A DNA stretch of 39,946 nt from Candidatus Metalachnospira gallinarum (GCA_904378045.1 CAJFHC010000024.1:1-39946), one strand, 5' to 3'; shown: positions 31,107 to 39,848, counted from the stretch's first letter. The notes: generated from the sequence alone by a model not told the origin. A program made the numbers and translations.

Positions 31107-32303
31107 TCAAGCGGCTGTGTCCTCAAGAGTAGTTGTTGTAAGGAACTGGAACTGACCGTCTTTGATAGTCTTGATGTAAGCGAGGTTCTTGTTTGCGTCG
31201 CCGTTTTCATCAAATGTGATTGTTCCCGTAACACCCTCGATCTGAACGTTTACAAGAGCGTCCCTTATAGCCGCGGGATCGATGGAGTCAGCGTCTTTGA
31301 TGGCCTGAAGAAGAGTGATGTAAGCGTCATATCCGAGAGCTGAAACAGCGGGGATAACGTCGGGCTCGCCGATGCTTGTAAGATACTCTTTGAAGCCTGT
31401 AAGGAATGAAGCTGCCTCGTCGTTGGCGGGAGCTGCCTCATCATAGAATGTTGAGAGAACAACGCCCTCAGCGTCGTCGCCTGCGTTCTCAATGATAGTT
31501 ACGTTCTCCCATGTGTCGCCTGCCGCGATAACAGCGTCGATACCCATCTCACGAGCCTGCTTGATGATAAGTGGAGCTGTCGTGATTGATGAGGGAGCGA
31601 AGATGATGGAAGGATCTGCTGCCTTGATGTTTGTAAGGATAGCTTTGAAGTCGGACTGGTTAGTCTGGAACTGCTCCTCAGCTACGATCGTTCCGCCAAG
31701 TGACTCATAAGCTGATTTGAAGTATGAGCCAAGTCCTGATGAATAGTCGTCGCCAAGCTGTGTAATGATGGCTGCTGTCTCATATCCGTTCTGCATAGCG
31801 AAGTTAGCCATAACCGTTCCCTGGAAAGGATCGATGAAGCAAACACGGAAGTACCAGTCGTTGCCGAGAGTTACCTGAGGGCTTGTGCATGAACATCCGA
31901 TGGCGGGGATACCTGCGTCAGCGAAAATATCTCCGGCAGCGATGGAAACGCTTGAGCCGTAGGATCCGAGGATACCTACAACACCCTCTGAAACAAGTTT
32001 CTGAGCTGCCGTAACAGCCTCTGTCTTATCTGATTTGTTGTCAACCTCAACAAGCTCGATAGTATATTCGGTTCCGCCTACAGTAACCGTAGGATATACC
32101 TGGTTGGCGTAGCGCATTCCGTAAACTTCCTGAAGGCCGCCGCCTCCGTTCTCGCCTGTCTGAGGCTCGAAAACACCGATTTTGATCACATTTCCGTCTG
32201 TTGAAGTCTCTCCGCCTTCAGTCGTTTCAGACGAACTGCTGCATCCGGCAAGAGCGCCTACGGCAAGTAAGGCCGATAATGTAAGAGCTAAAAATTTCTT
32301 CAT
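31107..32303 (-). CDS. livJ: Branched-chain amino-acid ABC transporter substrate-binding lipoprotein LivJ
   Basis: 398 residues. Signal peptide with lipobox LAGC (C21), a Ser/Thr/Glu linker, then a type I periplasmic-binding fold: IKIGVFEPQTGENGGGGLQEVYGMRYA, LVSEGVVGILGSYGSSVSIAAGDIFADAGIPAIGCSCTSPQVT, and VIIAAGDTW-like hinge segments. It is anchored outside the membrane and feeds LivHMGF. Ligand preference among Leu, Ile, Val or a related compound cannot be read. It is the first gene of the operon and has its own strong promoter (32366-32394) and a TTAGGAGG site. Confidence 0.95.
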   Translation of the reverse strand: MKKFLALTLSALLAVGALAGCSSSSETTEGGETSTDGNVIKIGVFEPQTGENGGGGLQEVYGMRYANQVYPTVTVGGTEYTIELVEVDNKSDKTEAVTAAQKLVSEGVVGILGSYGSSVSIAAGDIFADAGIPAIGCSCTSPQVTLGNDWYFRVCFIDPFQGTVMANFAMQNGYETAAIITQLGDDYSSGLGSYFKSAYESLGGTIVAEEQFQTNQSDFKAILTNIKAADPSIIFAPSSITTAPLIIKQAREMGIDAVIAAGDTWENVTIIENAGDDAEGVVLSTFYDEAAPANDEAASFLTGFKEYLTSIGEPDVIPAVSALGYDAYITLLQAIKDADSIDPAAIRDALVNVQIEGVTGTITFDENGDANKNLAYIKTIKDGQFQFLTTTTLEDTAA

Positions 32304-32365
32304 TGTTCTTCCTCCTAAATATTATTGTCTACAGTATAGGAACAAATGTCCGTTCTGCGTTTTCT

Positions 32366-32394
32366 ATTATACAGCGTATCCGTATAAAAAGCAA
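32366..32394 (-). promoter_or_regulatory. Promoter of the liv operon
   Basis: On the minus strand TTGCTT, 17-bp spacer, TATAAT, about 60 nt before the livJ start. Confidence 0.85.
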
Positions 32395-32507
32395 GTGTTT
32401 AATACACATATCGCTCATTTTATTAAAAAATAATGGGTAAAATGACCGCCGAAATTAACGCCGAATGGACAAAAGGGGCTTTTGGGAGCGGTTATGGAGG
32501 CGGACGC

Positions 32508-32536
32508 TTGAAAAATTCATATATATAATGTAATAT
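32508..32536 (+). promoter_or_regulatory. Promoter of the metallo-hydrolase gene
   Basis: TTGAAA, 17-bp spacer, TAATAT, about 50 nt before the TTG start at 32587. Confidence 0.65.
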
Positions 32537-32586
32537 TTATTTATGTGAAATAGAAATAAGACAGGAAAGACCGGGAGGAATTGGAA

Positions 32587-33510
32587 TTGAAAGACTTTTA
32601 CTGCGTAAAAAACAATACCTGGTGCATAGATACGGGAAGGACGCTCATAGGAGTTTACAGACTTAACGACAGCGACGTTATTATGCTGGATTCGGGATCG
32701 GCCATGGGCGGAACGGAAACAAAGAAGCTGATGGAGGTCATAGGCGGAGCCCAGCTCAACGTCAGGGCGGTGATCGCTACCCACGGACACCTTGACCATA
32801 TAGGAAACAACGATCTTTTAAAGGATCTTTTCAACTGCGATATATATATGTACGGAGCCGAGGCCTATATGTGCAGGGATATGGAAAGCCTTAGGATGCA
32901 GCACAGCCTTTCGCCATACGGAGCGATAAAAAGCGCGCTGGAATGTATGATGGGAGAGGTGGACGAGTATATAAGCCCGGAGGCGGACAGCGTGGATATA
33001 TGCGGAAAGACGTTCGGCATACTCCATACGCCCGGACACAGCATGTCCCATATAGCCATAGTTACGCCGGACAACATCGGCATGCTCGGCGACGCCCTTA
33101 TGACGGAAAACGAGATAGTAAAGACAAAAATACCATACGCGTCAAACTTTGCCGTGGACTTCGCCTCAAAGAGGAGACTGCTGAGCCTTAACTGCGACAG
33201 GTATATCATTTCCCACAGGGGAGTAAGAAGCGGTTGGGAGCTGGAGAGGGAGGTAGAGGCCAACATAAACTACCTTAAGGAAAGGGCCGACGTCGTGCTC
33301 AGCTACATTGACGAAGGAATGTGCTTTGACGACATAGCCGCCGCGGTAATAACGTGTATGAATATAAAAATCGGAAACAGATATATTTTCGGCGACATCC
33401 ACGCCATGATAATGCCCTATGTCCAGTATCTTGAGGAAACGGGGAAGATAGAGGGAAGATACGAGGACGGATACATAAGATACAGCGTAGTTGAAAACCA
33501 TGAAGGCTGA
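32587..33510 (+). CDS. Metallo-beta-lactamase-fold hydrolase
   Basis: About 307 residues. The zinc motif T-H66-G-H68-L-D70-H71 is followed by the second metal histidine in HTPGHSMSH and the bridging aspartate in GMLGDALM, then a late histidine in ISHRG. This is a complete binuclear MBL site of the glyoxalase-II-like type. A C-terminal ~80-residue helical part follows. It starts at TTG 32587, which is 8 nt from GGAGG; an upstream in-frame TTG at 32581 touches that site. The reaction is probably hydrolysis of a thioester, lactone or phosphoester, but the substrate is unknown. It is a single-gene unit. Confidence 0.9.
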   Translation: MKDFYCVKNNTWCIDTGRTLIGVYRLNDSDVIMLDSGSAMGGTETKKLMEVIGGAQLNVRAVIATHGHLDHIGNNDLLKDLFNCDIYMYGAEAYMCRDMESLRMQHSLSPYGAIKSALECMMGEVDEYISPEADSVDICGKTFGILHTPGHSMSHIAIVTPDNIGMLGDALMTENEIVKTKIPYASNFAVDFASKRRLLSLNCDRYIISHRGVRSGWELEREVEANINYLKERADVVLSYIDEGMCFDDIAAAVITCMNIKIGNRYIFGDIHAMIMPYVQYLEETGKIEGRYEDGYIRYSVVENHEG

Positions 33511-33610
33511 CAAAAAGCCGGATAATAAGATTTCAGGGGCGGTTTATCCGCCCCGTAAGCCGTTGCGGCGCAAAAATTTTAAATGCCGGCGGATAAAAAT
33601 AAGCGCAAAA
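33511..33610 (+). other. Short intergenic stretch after the metallo-hydrolase gene
   Basis: It contains a perfect GGGGCGG / CCGCCCC hairpin (33537-33555) without a T-tract, inside a wider TTTATCCGCC / GGCGGATAAA inverted repeat. It may be a weak terminator for the metallo-hydrolase gene. No gene was seen. Confidence 0.5.
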
Positions 33611-33634
33611 AAAGCTCTGAAAAATCAGAGCTTC
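33611..33634 (-). terminator. tRNA-side terminator hairpin, left flank of repeat copy 3
   Basis: AAGCTCTGA / TCAGAGCTT stem. On the minus strand it runs into seven T (AGCTTTTTTTGCGC), so it is an intrinsic terminator for minus-strand transcription from tRNA-Lys. It is duplicated at 33825-33848. Confidence 0.8.
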
Positions 33635-33824
33635 CAGACTGTCAAAAAACTAATCCATTGTGAGCGGGAGGGTTCGGGAGTCGAAGGGACTCCTGAGTTT
33701 ATTCCGCAGGCGGAATTCATTTCCGCCGAGCGCCCTGACAAAGTTCAGGGCTTTTCGCAGAAATAGGGATTTATTGCCTTAATTTAAACTCGAAAAAGTC
33801 CCGAAGGACTTTTTCGACACGCTG
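33635..33824 (+). mobile_element. Terminator-inserted MITE-like repeat, copy 3 (complete, 190 bp)
   Basis: The outer ~38 nt on the left and ~85 nt on the right are nearly identical to copy 2. The central module differs: GGAGTC/GACTCC and ATTCCGC/GCGGAAT hairpins replace the CTTTGG/CCAAAG and GCCG/CGGC hairpins of copies 1 and 2. It is flanked by a 24-bp direct duplication of a terminator hairpin (two mismatches). Confidence 0.85.
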
Positions 33825-33848
33825 AAAGCTCTGAAAAATCACAGCTTT
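33825..33848 (-). repeat. Duplicated terminator hairpin, right flank of copy 3
   Basis: 22 of 24 bases match 33611-33634. One change (G to C) breaks a stem pair, suggesting decay of the copy that no longer has a T-tract. Confidence 0.85.
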
Positions 33849-33953
33849 CATGGATTTCAATTTTTTAGAGTTTAAAATTTGGTTTGTTTTTATAAAAAGA
33901 AAAAGCAACGAAGCCCCACAACCTATACATTTGCAAAACCTCGCCGCTATAAG

Positions 33954-34026
33954 TACACCTTTGGGGGCTCGAACCCCAGACCCACTGATTAAGAGTCAGT
34001 TGCTCTACCAACTGAGCTAAAGGTGC
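33954..34026 (-). tRNA. trnK: tRNA-Lys (anticodon CTT)
   Basis: A 73-nt cloverleaf on the minus strand: acceptor GCACCTT/AAGGTGT (terminal G-U pair), D-arm AGCTCAGTTGGTAGAGC, anticodon arm ACTGA-CTCTTAA-TCAGT giving CUU, variable loop GGGTC, T-arm TGGGG-TTCGAGC-CCCCA and discriminator A. The 3' CCA is not encoded, so it needs the CCA-adding enzyme encoded divergently beside it. Confidence 0.97.
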
Positions 34027-34055
34027 ATATTTTCTTTTTCCTGACTGCAAGAAAT

Positions 34056-34084
34056 ATATTAACACGGCCAAAGATATATGTCAA
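34056..34084 (-). promoter_or_regulatory. Promoter of tRNA-Lys
   Basis: Consensus TTGACA, 17-bp spacer, TAATAT on the minus strand, about 30 nt before the tRNA 5' end. Confidence 0.88.
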
Positions 34085-34101
34085 CAATTTTTTTAACAAA
34101 T

Positions 34102-34130
34102 TTGCTTTTTTATTAAAAAAATATTATATT
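34102..34130 (+). promoter_or_regulatory. Promoter of the CCA-adding enzyme gene
   Basis: TTGCTT, 17-bp spacer, TATATT, about 32 nt before ATG 34162. It is back-to-back with the tRNA promoter. Confidence 0.65.
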
Positions 34131-34161
34131 AGTATAAATCGCTATAAACGGAGGAAAGGCA

Positions 34162-35373
34162 ATGGGCTTTGAGATAGACAAGGGAGCGGAAAAAATACTT
34201 GAGACGCTCAACGGCAAAGGATATGAGGCTTATATCGTCGGCGGCTGCGTCAGGGACATGATAATGGGAAGAAAGCCGGGAGACTGGGACATAACCACAT
34301 CGGCAAGGCCGGAGGAAACGAAAAAATGCTTCAAGCGCACGTTTGACACGGGAATAAAGCACGGCACAATAACGGTGCTCCTTGAGGGCGGAAGCTACGA
34401 GGTGACAACCTACAGGATAGAGGGAGAGTATACGGACTGCCGCCATCCGGATGAGGTCGTGTTCACGAGGGACATACATGAGGACCTTTTAAGAAGGGAC
34501 TTCACCATGAACGCCATCGCCTACCACCCTCGGGAGGGATTTATAGATCCCTTCGGCGGCAGAGATGACATAGAGAAAAAGACCATAAGGGGAGTCGGAT
34601 TCCCGGACGAAAGGTTCCGGGAGGACGCGCTTAGGATGCTCCGGGCGGTGCGTTTTGCCGCCCAGCTTGGCTTTTCCGTGGAGGAGGAGACATGGAAGGC
34701 GCTTAAGAACAGAGCGGAGCTCATTAAAAAAGTCAGCGCCGAAAGGATAAGGGAGGAACTGCAAAAGCTCATAATGAGCGGCAGACCCGAAAAGCTGAGC
34801 CTGCTTGCCGAAAGCGGGCTTATGGGATATATATGGCCGTCCCTGGCGGACGCGCTTGAAAAATATTCTGCGGAGACGGCCGGAGAGCTTGCCGCCTCGG
34901 AAGCAGTCCCAGCGCTCAGATGGGCGCTGTTTTTGAGAAGGCTCGGCGCCGCTGAGGCTCAAAGCCTTATGAAAGGGCTGAAATTTGACACAAAGACGAT
35001 GAAATCCGTCTGCGCGGTCATTGCAGAAGAAAAAAACGGAGTTGACGTCTCGCCCTATGGAGTGAAAAAGACGCTCAACAGGCTCGGCGATGAAAATTAC
35101 GGGCTGTTTTTGAAATACTCCCTTGCCATAGGCGACAAAAGAGCGGGCGAGGCCGAAAAGGTACTCGAAGAAATAAGAAAAAAGGGAGAATGCGTCGGCC
35201 TTAAGGATCTGGCGCTTAACGGCACGGACATCGGAAAGATGGGCGTAAAGGACGGAAGGCTAATAGGAGAGATACTGAGCGCCCTGCTTGACGAGGCCCA
35301 GAAGGACAACGAAAACAACAAAAGGGAAATACTTGAGGATATTGTCAGAAAAAAATTGACGCTAAAAGAGTAA
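34162..35373 (+). CDS. cca: CCA tRNA nucleotidyltransferase (class II)
   Basis: 403 residues. The polymerase head has YIVGGCVRDMIMGRKPGDWDITT with the catalytic pair D41/D43, the RRDFTMNAIAY segment (motif B), the template-like motif EDALRMLRAVRFAAQLGF (motif D, binding CTP/ATP through Asp/Arg), and AERIREELQKLIMSG (motif E). The C-terminal ~170 residues are helical and divergent, as usual. It lacks an HD phosphohydrolase domain. It adds or repairs the 3' CCA of tRNAs, and the neighbouring tRNA-Lys lacks an encoded CCA. GGAGGAAAGG precedes the ATG. Confidence 0.95.
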   Translation: MGFEIDKGAEKILETLNGKGYEAYIVGGCVRDMIMGRKPGDWDITTSARPEETKKCFKRTFDTGIKHGTITVLLEGGSYEVTTYRIEGEYTDCRHPDEVVFTRDIHEDLLRRDFTMNAIAYHPREGFIDPFGGRDDIEKKTIRGVGFPDERFREDALRMLRAVRFAAQLGFSVEEETWKALKNRAELIKKVSAERIREELQKLIMSGRPEKLSLLAESGLMGYIWPSLADALEKYSAETAGELAASEAVPALRWALFLRRLGAAEAQSLMKGLKFDTKTMKSVCAVIAEEKNGVDVSPYGVKKTLNRLGDENYGLFLKYSLAIGDKRAGEAEKVLEEIRKKGECVGLKDLALNGTDIGKMGVKDGRLIGEILSALLDEAQKDNENNKREILEDIVRKKLTLKE

Positions 35374-35465
35374 AGGCTTCGGATTTTGAGCCGGGCTTAT
35401 AATAATTTGCCCTCCGACGGCATAATATTGTTAAACAGATTGTGTGAGTCGGGGGGGGATAATCG

Positions 35466-36443
35466 ATGGATGATATAAATATGAAAATACTTCAGCAGGG
35501 CTTCGGCGTTAGGCTCATAAGTTCCTACCGGACAAGGACGGGGCTCGTATGCAGGACGGACAGGGGGTTGCTGGAGCTAAAGAGGACGTTTTCCGACGAC
35601 ATCGGCCTTGAGACGGAGGCGGCTCTTAAGGAATATCTTGTCTCAAGGGGATTTGACGGACTGGACAGAGCGTACCGGACAACGGACGGCATGCCCTGCT
35701 TCAGAACGGAGGACGCGGCATACATACTTATAAAATACGTTCCCTCGGAAAGACTGGAGGCCGAAAATACCGACGATCTTTCCGTTATGGCCGATACTCT
35801 CGCGCGCTTCCATAACGCCGCCGAGGGTTTTGAGGCCGAAGGACTGAGAAGGGCCGCGGGCTCGCCGGAGGACGTATTTTCCAAAAGGGCGGCGGAGTTC
35901 ACGAGAATAAGAAAAAGGATAAAGACCTTCGGCGATTACACGAAGGTGGATCTGCTTGTCATAAAATATTATGATTATTATATGGAAAGAATAAAGGAAG
36001 CGGAGGAGCTTTTGAAAAATGCCGGCCTGCCTGAGGCCGCCACGGAAACGGACGAAAGGAAACTCATCTGCCACAACGCCTTTAAAAACGACAATGTGAG
36101 AAAAAGCGCCGACGGCAGGGTGATCGTATCGGGGCTGGACGGCTGCACAAGGGACATGAGCGCGGGCGACGTGGCTCATCTCATAAGAAGATACATAAAA
36201 AACCCGGCGGCCTCACAAGACGGAATTAGAACCGTTTTGGAAAGCTATTCCGCAAAAAGGCCGCTGTCGGAAGCGGAGCTTGGGATAATACGGGGGATGC
36301 TTATTTTCCCCTATAAATTCCTTAAGCTGTGCAACGAGCATTACAATAAAAGAAGAGTGTGCATATCCGAGGCCGCCGTGGAAAGGTTCGAGAACTGTGT
36401 TTCAAGCGGAGACAGAGAAGTGCGGCTGGCCGGCGGGGTATAA
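35466..36443 (+). CDS. CotS-family spore coat kinase-like protein, probably inactive
   Basis: 325 residues with the aminoglycoside-phosphotransferase-like fold of the CotS/YutH spore coat group: N-terminal GLVCRTDRGLLELKRTF, AAYILIKYVP, VMADTLARFHNAAEGF, KVDLLVIKYYDYYMERIKEAEELL, and a C-terminal IIRGMLIFPYKFLKLCNEHYN typical of CotS. The Brenner-like catalytic motif H-x-D-x4-N reads CHNAFKNDN, with the aspartate replaced by alanine, and the later metal site is GLDGC. Phosphotransfer is therefore doubtful, and a structural coat role is likely. A run of eight G (35451-35458) serves as or overlaps the ribosome site. Confidence 0.8.
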   Translation: MDDINMKILQQGFGVRLISSYRTRTGLVCRTDRGLLELKRTFSDDIGLETEAALKEYLVSRGFDGLDRAYRTTDGMPCFRTEDAAYILIKYVPSERLEAENTDDLSVMADTLARFHNAAEGFEAEGLRRAAGSPEDVFSKRAAEFTRIRKRIKTFGDYTKVDLLVIKYYDYYMERIKEAEELLKNAGLPEAATETDERKLICHNAFKNDNVRKSADGRVIVSGLDGCTRDMSAGDVAHLIRRYIKNPAASQDGIRTVLESYSAKRPLSEAELGIIRGMLIFPYKFLKLCNEHYNKRRVCISEAAVERFENCVSSGDREVRLAGGV

Positions 36444-36451
36444 TGTTTTTG

Positions 36452-36480
36452 TTGCTATTTTGCGTATAAGCATATAAAAT
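36452..36480 (+). promoter_or_regulatory. Promoter of the PEGA-protein and phosphohexomutase unit
   Basis: TTGCTA, 17-bp spacer, TAAAAT, about 90 nt before ATG 36571. Confidence 0.65.
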
Positions 36481-36570
36481 GATAACAGAAAGAGATATAC
36501 CGTATACGGACACAAAAGACCGGCCGGGGACGATCGGAAAACCCGGGGCGGCATACAGAGGTGAATACCT

Positions 36571-38061
36571 ATGAAGGAATACAATTTTGACGAGAATAAA
36601 AGCATGGGCGAGACCGTCAGGATAGACGACATCAAGATGAGGCTCAACGAAATGGGCGAGCAGGGAGAAAACTACGAGGACGGTTTTGACGAATACGGCG
36701 GATATGACGAAGATGACGACGACTTTGACGATGATTACGACTATGACGACAACGGCGACATATTCGGGGATACGGCCGAGGTTCCCGGAAGGGGAGAAAA
36801 ACCCGTCCGCAGACAGAGCCGCCCCGCCGAAAAGCCCGCGCAGAAGCACAAGGGCGGCCGCAGGCAGAAAAACGGCCCGGGGAAATGGTTGTATATAGTC
36901 ATAGCGGCCGCTATGGTGGTGTTCGTTTTCGCCGCCGTGTACTTTGTCAGCGGAATGAACGGCCGAAACGATGAGGAGCAGGAGGCGCCGCTGGCGGACG
37001 AGAGCTTTTACGGAGTCGTTGTTTCCGTAAGCGGAGACAGCTTTGAAATACTTAATACCGCCGACGGAAAGACGCTCTTTTATACCATCGGAAGCGGAGT
37101 CCCCATTACAAAGGAGGACGGAAGGATGATGGCTTATACGGCCATAGCCCGCGGAGACATAATACTTATCGGAGTGGCGGGAGAAAACAAGAGCGTAGTG
37201 AGCGTCGAATATACCGATGACGTCTGGGAGAAGGAGGACTTTACCGATATTGAGCTGGATACGGCGCAAAGGACGATCTCCAACGGCGTTTCGACATACG
37301 ATTATGACAAAAGCACTCTTTTCATCTATAACGGCGGATTCATAAGCGCGGAGGAAATGGACAAAACCGATGTTGTCACCCTCAAGGGAGTGGGCGACAA
37401 GGTATGGACCGTCACGGTGGAAAAATACCACGGATATATAAAGCTGGAGAATGTAGACAAGATAGAGGACGCCGTCATAACCGTTGACGGTGAGGAAATA
37501 GAATTTACGGACAATCAGGCCGCCGTTTCCTCCGGGGCGCATACCCTCGGAATATCGGGCTCCAACATAGAGGAGCTGACGGTGGACATACACATCACGG
37601 CCGGCGAGGTCTATTCCGTTGATATGGCATCGGTACAGGAAAAAACGGGAGTCCTGACGCTCAATGTCAACGTGGACAACTGCATAATAGTTGTCGACGG
37701 AAAACAGGTAAATAAGGATGAACCCGTGGTGCTGAGTCTCGGAACTTATCCCATAAGCGTTTCGGCCGAGGGATACAAGACGTACAGCGGCACGGTGGAA
37801 ATAAACGAGCCCCTTGTGGAGGTCAATATCGAACTGGAAAAGATAGAGGTAAAGACGGCGACCATAACCGTGGATTCCACTCCCTCGGGAGCGACGGTAT
37901 ACGCCAACGGAGCGGTCATAGGAGTTACCCCGTTCACGACCCAGATCAATTACGGCGACTACAGGATAACGTTTGAAAAGGACGGGTACATGGATTACAA
38001 CGTGGACACGTCCGTAAACGAGGAAACGAAAACTATATCTGTACTGCTTACTGAAGATTAA
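36571..38061 (+). CDS. Single-pass membrane protein with acidic N-terminus and PEGA domains
   Basis: 496 residues. Residues 36-68 are very acidic (FDEYGGYDEDDDDFDDDYDYDDNGD), followed by a basic Pro/Arg/Lys segment (75-105) and one membrane helix (106-127, WLYIVIAAAMVVFVFAAVYFV). The N-terminus is therefore probably cytoplasmic. Outside lie a beta-rich region (~140-290) and about three PEGA-type repeats (~293-355, 357-425, 428-495), the last two clearest: VVDGKQVNKDEPVVLSLGTYPISVSAEGY and STPSGATVYANGAVIGVTPF...YRITFEKDGY. PEGA domains are surface beta modules of uncertain ligand, sometimes linked to cell-wall contact. The function is unknown. The phosphohexomutase gene begins 14 bp downstream. 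Confidence 0.8.
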   Translation: MKEYNFDENKSMGETVRIDDIKMRLNEMGEQGENYEDGFDEYGGYDEDDDDFDDDYDYDDNGDIFGDTAEVPGRGEKPVRRQSRPAEKPAQKHKGGRRQKNGPGKWLYIVIAAAMVVFVFAAVYFVSGMNGRNDEEQEAPLADESFYGVVVSVSGDSFEILNTADGKTLFYTIGSGVPITKEDGRMMAYTAIARGDIILIGVAGENKSVVSVEYTDDVWEKEDFTDIELDTAQRTISNGVSTYDYDKSTLFIYNGGFISAEEMDKTDVVTLKGVGDKVWTVTVEKYHGYIKLENVDKIEDAVITVDGEEIEFTDNQAAVSSGAHTLGISGSNIEELTVDIHITAGEVYSVDMASVQEKTGVLTLNVNVDNCIIVVDGKQVNKDEPVVLSLGTYPISVSAEGYKTYSGTVEINEPLVEVNIELEKIEVKTATITVDSTPSGATVYANGAVIGVTPFTTQINYGDYRITFEKDGYMDYNVDTSVNEETKTISVLLTED

Positions 38062-38075
38062 AGGGAGGCAAAAAT

Positions 38076-39809
38076 ATGGATTATATGGAAAAGTATCATT
38101 TTTGGCTGGATTCCGACGCCTTTGACGCGGAGACGAAAAAGGAGCTTGAGGACATATCCGGCAACGACGGGGAGATAAGGGAAAGATTCTATAAGGATCT
38201 GGAGTTTGGAACAGGCGGCCTTAGAGGAATAATAGGCGCCGGAACGAACCGTATGAACAAATATACCGTGGGAAAGGCGACCCAGGGACTTGCCAACTAC
38301 ATTCTCAAAAACGCCCCCGAGGGAGCGAAGATGGGAGTTGCCATTGCCTACGACTCAAGAAATATGTCGCCGGAGTTTGCCGAAAGGTCGGCGCTGGTGC
38401 TTAACGCCAACGGCATAAAGGCGTATATTTTCGATGAGCTTCGTCCCACGCCGGAGCTTTCCTACGCCGTAAGGAGCCTTGGGTGCATAGCGGGCATAGT
38501 CGTTACCGCCAGCCATAACCCTCCGGAATATAACGGATACAAGGTCTATTGGGCGGACGGAGCCCAGGTCGTAAGCCCTAAGGACAAGGGCATCATCGGG
38601 GAAGTAAACGCCATCACCGACTTTTCCGTAATAAAGACCATGGACAGAAGCGAGGCCGAGGCCGCAGGACTTTTCAACGTCATAGGAAAAGAGGTTGACG
38701 ACGGCTTCATAGCGAGCATAAAGGCTCAGGCCATAAGACCCGACGAGGTGAAAAAGGCCGAGGATATGGTAATTGTGTATACGCCGCTCCACGGAACGGG
38801 AAATAAGCCCGTCAGAAGGGTGCTTTCCGAGGTCGGATTTAAAAACGTATTTGTCGTTCCAGAGCAGGAGAAGCCGGATAAGAATTTCTCCACAGTGGAC
38901 TATCCCAATCCCGAGGATCCAAAGGCATTCACCCTTGCCATCAAACTGGCCAAGGAGAAGAACGCCGAGCTTATCGTCGGAACCGATCCCGACGCGGACA
39001 GAATCGGCGTTGTCGTCAGGGACGAAAACGGAAACTATGATATACTCACGGGAAATATGACCGGAGCGCTGCTGACGGAGTATGTGCTGAGCGGAAGAAA
39101 GGAAAAGGGACAGCTTCCCGAAAATTCCGCCGTAATAAAGACGATAGTCACGACGGAAATGGTAAGAGCCATTGCCGAGGACTACGGCGCCGAGCTCATA
39201 GAGGTGCTTACGGGATTCAAGTTTATCGGAGAGAAGATAAAACAGTTCGAGGAAGACCACAGCCGCACATTTGTCTTTGGCTTTGAGGAAAGCTACGGAT
39301 GCCTTTCCGGAACATACGCCAGGGACAAGGACGCCGTAGGAGCGGCAATGCTTGTCTGCGAGATGGCGGCATATTATAAAAACAGGGGAATGACCTTGTA
39401 CGACGCTTTAAACGGACTTTACGAAAAATACGGCTTCTATAAGGAAGGAGTAAAATCCGTTACTCTTAAGGGAATAGACGGAGCCGAAAAGATAGGAAAG
39501 ATCATGGCGTGGCTGAGGGAAAACAGCCCCGAGGAATTCGGCGGAAACAGAGTGCTCGTAAAGAAGGATTACAAGAGCGGAGTATTTACGGACGTAAAGA
39601 CGGGAGAGACCTCAAAGAGCGACCTGCCCGCTTCGGATGTGCTCTACTACAATCTTGAGGACAGGGCATGGCTTTGCGTGCGCCCCTCCGGAACGGAGCC
39701 AAAGATCAAGTTCTATATGGGCGTGAAGGCGTCCGGAGCTAAAGAGGCTGCGGAAAAGGTAGCGGCCATGGAAAGGTCCGTTGACGAAATACTTGAAAAA
39801 GTAGACTGA
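38076..39809 (+). CDS. Alpha-phosphoglucomutase/phosphomannomutase family enzyme
   Basis: 577 residues of the alpha-D-phosphohexomutase family. It has the phosphoserine loop TASHNPPEYNGYKVYW (S146), the metal loop GTDPDADRIG (D304, D306, D308), the sugar-binding loop GFEESYGCLSG and the C-terminal phosphate-binding loop RPSGTEPKIKFY. Length and loops match PgcA-type enzymes that interconvert glucose 6- and 1-phosphate, feeding glycogen, teichoic-acid or nucleotide-sugar synthesis. Specificity for glucose versus mannose is not certain. GGGAGG lies 8 nt before the start, and it is likely cotranscribed with the PEGA protein. It ends at a stem-loop into which a repeat copy is inserted. Confidence 0.95.
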   Translation: MDYMEKYHFWLDSDAFDAETKKELEDISGNDGEIRERFYKDLEFGTGGLRGIIGAGTNRMNKYTVGKATQGLANYILKNAPEGAKMGVAIAYDSRNMSPEFAERSALVLNANGIKAYIFDELRPTPELSYAVRSLGCIAGIVVTASHNPPEYNGYKVYWADGAQVVSPKDKGIIGEVNAITDFSVIKTMDRSEAEAAGLFNVIGKEVDDGFIASIKAQAIRPDEVKKAEDMVIVYTPLHGTGNKPVRRVLSEVGFKNVFVVPEQEKPDKNFSTVDYPNPEDPKAFTLAIKLAKEKNAELIVGTDPDADRIGVVVRDENGNYDILTGNMTGALLTEYVLSGRKEKGQLPENSAVIKTIVTTEMVRAIAEDYGAELIEVLTGFKFIGEKIKQFEEDHSRTFVFGFEESYGCLSGTYARDKDAVGAAMLVCEMAAYYKNRGMTLYDALNGLYEKYGFYKEGVKSVTLKGIDGAEKIGKIMAWLRENSPEEFGGNRVLVKKDYKSGVFTDVKTGETSKSDLPASDVLYYNLEDRAWLCVRPSGTEPKIKFYMGVKASGAKEAAEKVAAMERSVDEILEKVD

Positions 39810-39824
39810 TATATAATATTTACA

Positions 39825-39848
39825 GGCGGTTCTTTAAAAGAGCCGTCC
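39825..39848 (+). terminator. Stem-loop after the phosphohexomutase gene, abutting repeat copy 4
   Basis: Stem of about 10 bp including wobbles (GGCGGTTCTT / AAGAGCCGTC) directly followed by the CAG end of the repeat and not by a T-tract. Its twin with the T-tract is predicted just past the window. Confidence 0.65.

Noticed and set aside
36322..37593. 423-codon minus-strand open frame opposite the CotS-like and PEGA genes
   Set aside because: It spans two plus-strand genes and their promoter, and its hydrophobic runs are complements of acidic codons.
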